From positions 1 to 6,599 of the forward strand of contig CAAEEC010000393.1 in NCBI GenBank assembly GCA_900754755.1: a DNA stretch of 6,599 bases, written 5' to 3'. Numbering within the stretch: the stretch's first letter is position 1; the number at the start of each line of letters is the position of its first letter. Source of the stretch: Clostridia bacterium. Lineage in GTDB: Bacteria > Bacillota > Clostridia > Christensenellales > Aristaeellaceae. A model generated the notes under the pieces. It had not been told where the DNA came from and did not search any database. It saw nothing but the letters and a program-made list of their open reading frames with translations. Both the position numbers and the translations under genes were made by a program. Below are positions 6,434-6,599 of the stretch, in pieces.

Positions 6434-6599
6434 TTAGCCCTTGGTGTAAGGGAGCAGAGCGACCGTGCGGGCACGCTTGATGGCGACGCCCAACTGGCGC
6501 TGGTGCTTGGCGCAAGCGCCGGTCATGCGGCGGGGCAGGATCTTGCCACGCTCGCTGGTGAAAGCCGAAAGACGGCCCGTATCTTTATAATCGATGTGC
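6434..6599 (-). CDS. rpsR: 30S ribosomal protein S18, C-terminal 54 codons (5' end outside window)
   Basis: Translating the minus strand from the right edge gives [20 protein letters not shown], then the S18 signature [20 protein letters not shown] and the ending [15 protein letters not shown], with TAA at 6436-6434. S18 is a small RNA-binding protein of the 30S platform that contacts S6. Full-length proteins have about 70-90 residues, so the basic N-terminus and start lie to the right of this window. In most bacteria rpsR is the last gene of rpsF-ssb-rpsR, which fits the terminator placed ten bases after the stop. The one cysteine visible, in TGACAKH, is a common Firmicutes feature. The identification is secure. 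Confidence 0.96.
   Translation of the reverse strand, partial: HIDYKDTGRLSAFTSERGKILPRRMTGACAKHQRQLGVAIKRARTVALLPYTKG

Overview
The window is a GC-rich (about 60 % by eye) bacterial chromosome segment. The suggested host is an anaerobic Clostridia-type member of the Bacillota. This is inferred from the oversized 2-hydroxyacyl-CoA dehydratase activase protein, a DacF-like carboxypeptidase, a MepA-like MATE transporter, an S18 sequence of Firmicutes flavour and strong GGAGG-type ribosome binding sites. No tRNA, CRISPR array, insertion sequence or phage signature is visible.

Layout from left to right. Positions 1-387 (minus) hold the first 129 codons of a 2-hydroxyacyl-CoA dehydratase-like protein cut by the window edge. 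It overlaps by 17 bp the end of a 977-residue protein (371-3304, minus) that combines two complete ATPase activase domains, a four-cysteine linker and a DUF2229/dehydratase-like domain. Both are read from a promoter with a perfect TATAAT at about 3472-3500. The roughly 160-nt leader ends in a long hairpin plus U-tract just before the ribosome binding site, a candidate attenuator. Next comes a secreted D-Ala-D-Ala carboxypeptidase (3619-4788, minus), then a 196-bp divergent intergenic region, a 460-residue MATE efflux protein (4985-6367, plus), a bidirectional terminator (6374-6424), and the C-terminal 54 codons of ribosomal protein S18 (6434-6599, minus).

The two left-hand genes look like one functional unit. 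ATP-driven [4Fe-4S] activase domains would feed low-potential electrons to a dehydratase-like pair made of the DUF2229 domain and the downstream protein. These two share a recognisable layout, including a CYPA motif, so they look like paralogous halves of a two-subunit enzyme. Substrate and reaction are unknown. The carboxypeptidase, MATE and rpsR genes appear to be ordinary independent units with no evident link to the activase pair.

The most noteworthy items are the duplicated activase with both cysteine pairs intact at identical 39-residue spacing, the split of a protein that I recall as usually one fused chain of about 1400 residues, and the structured leader ahead of this operon.
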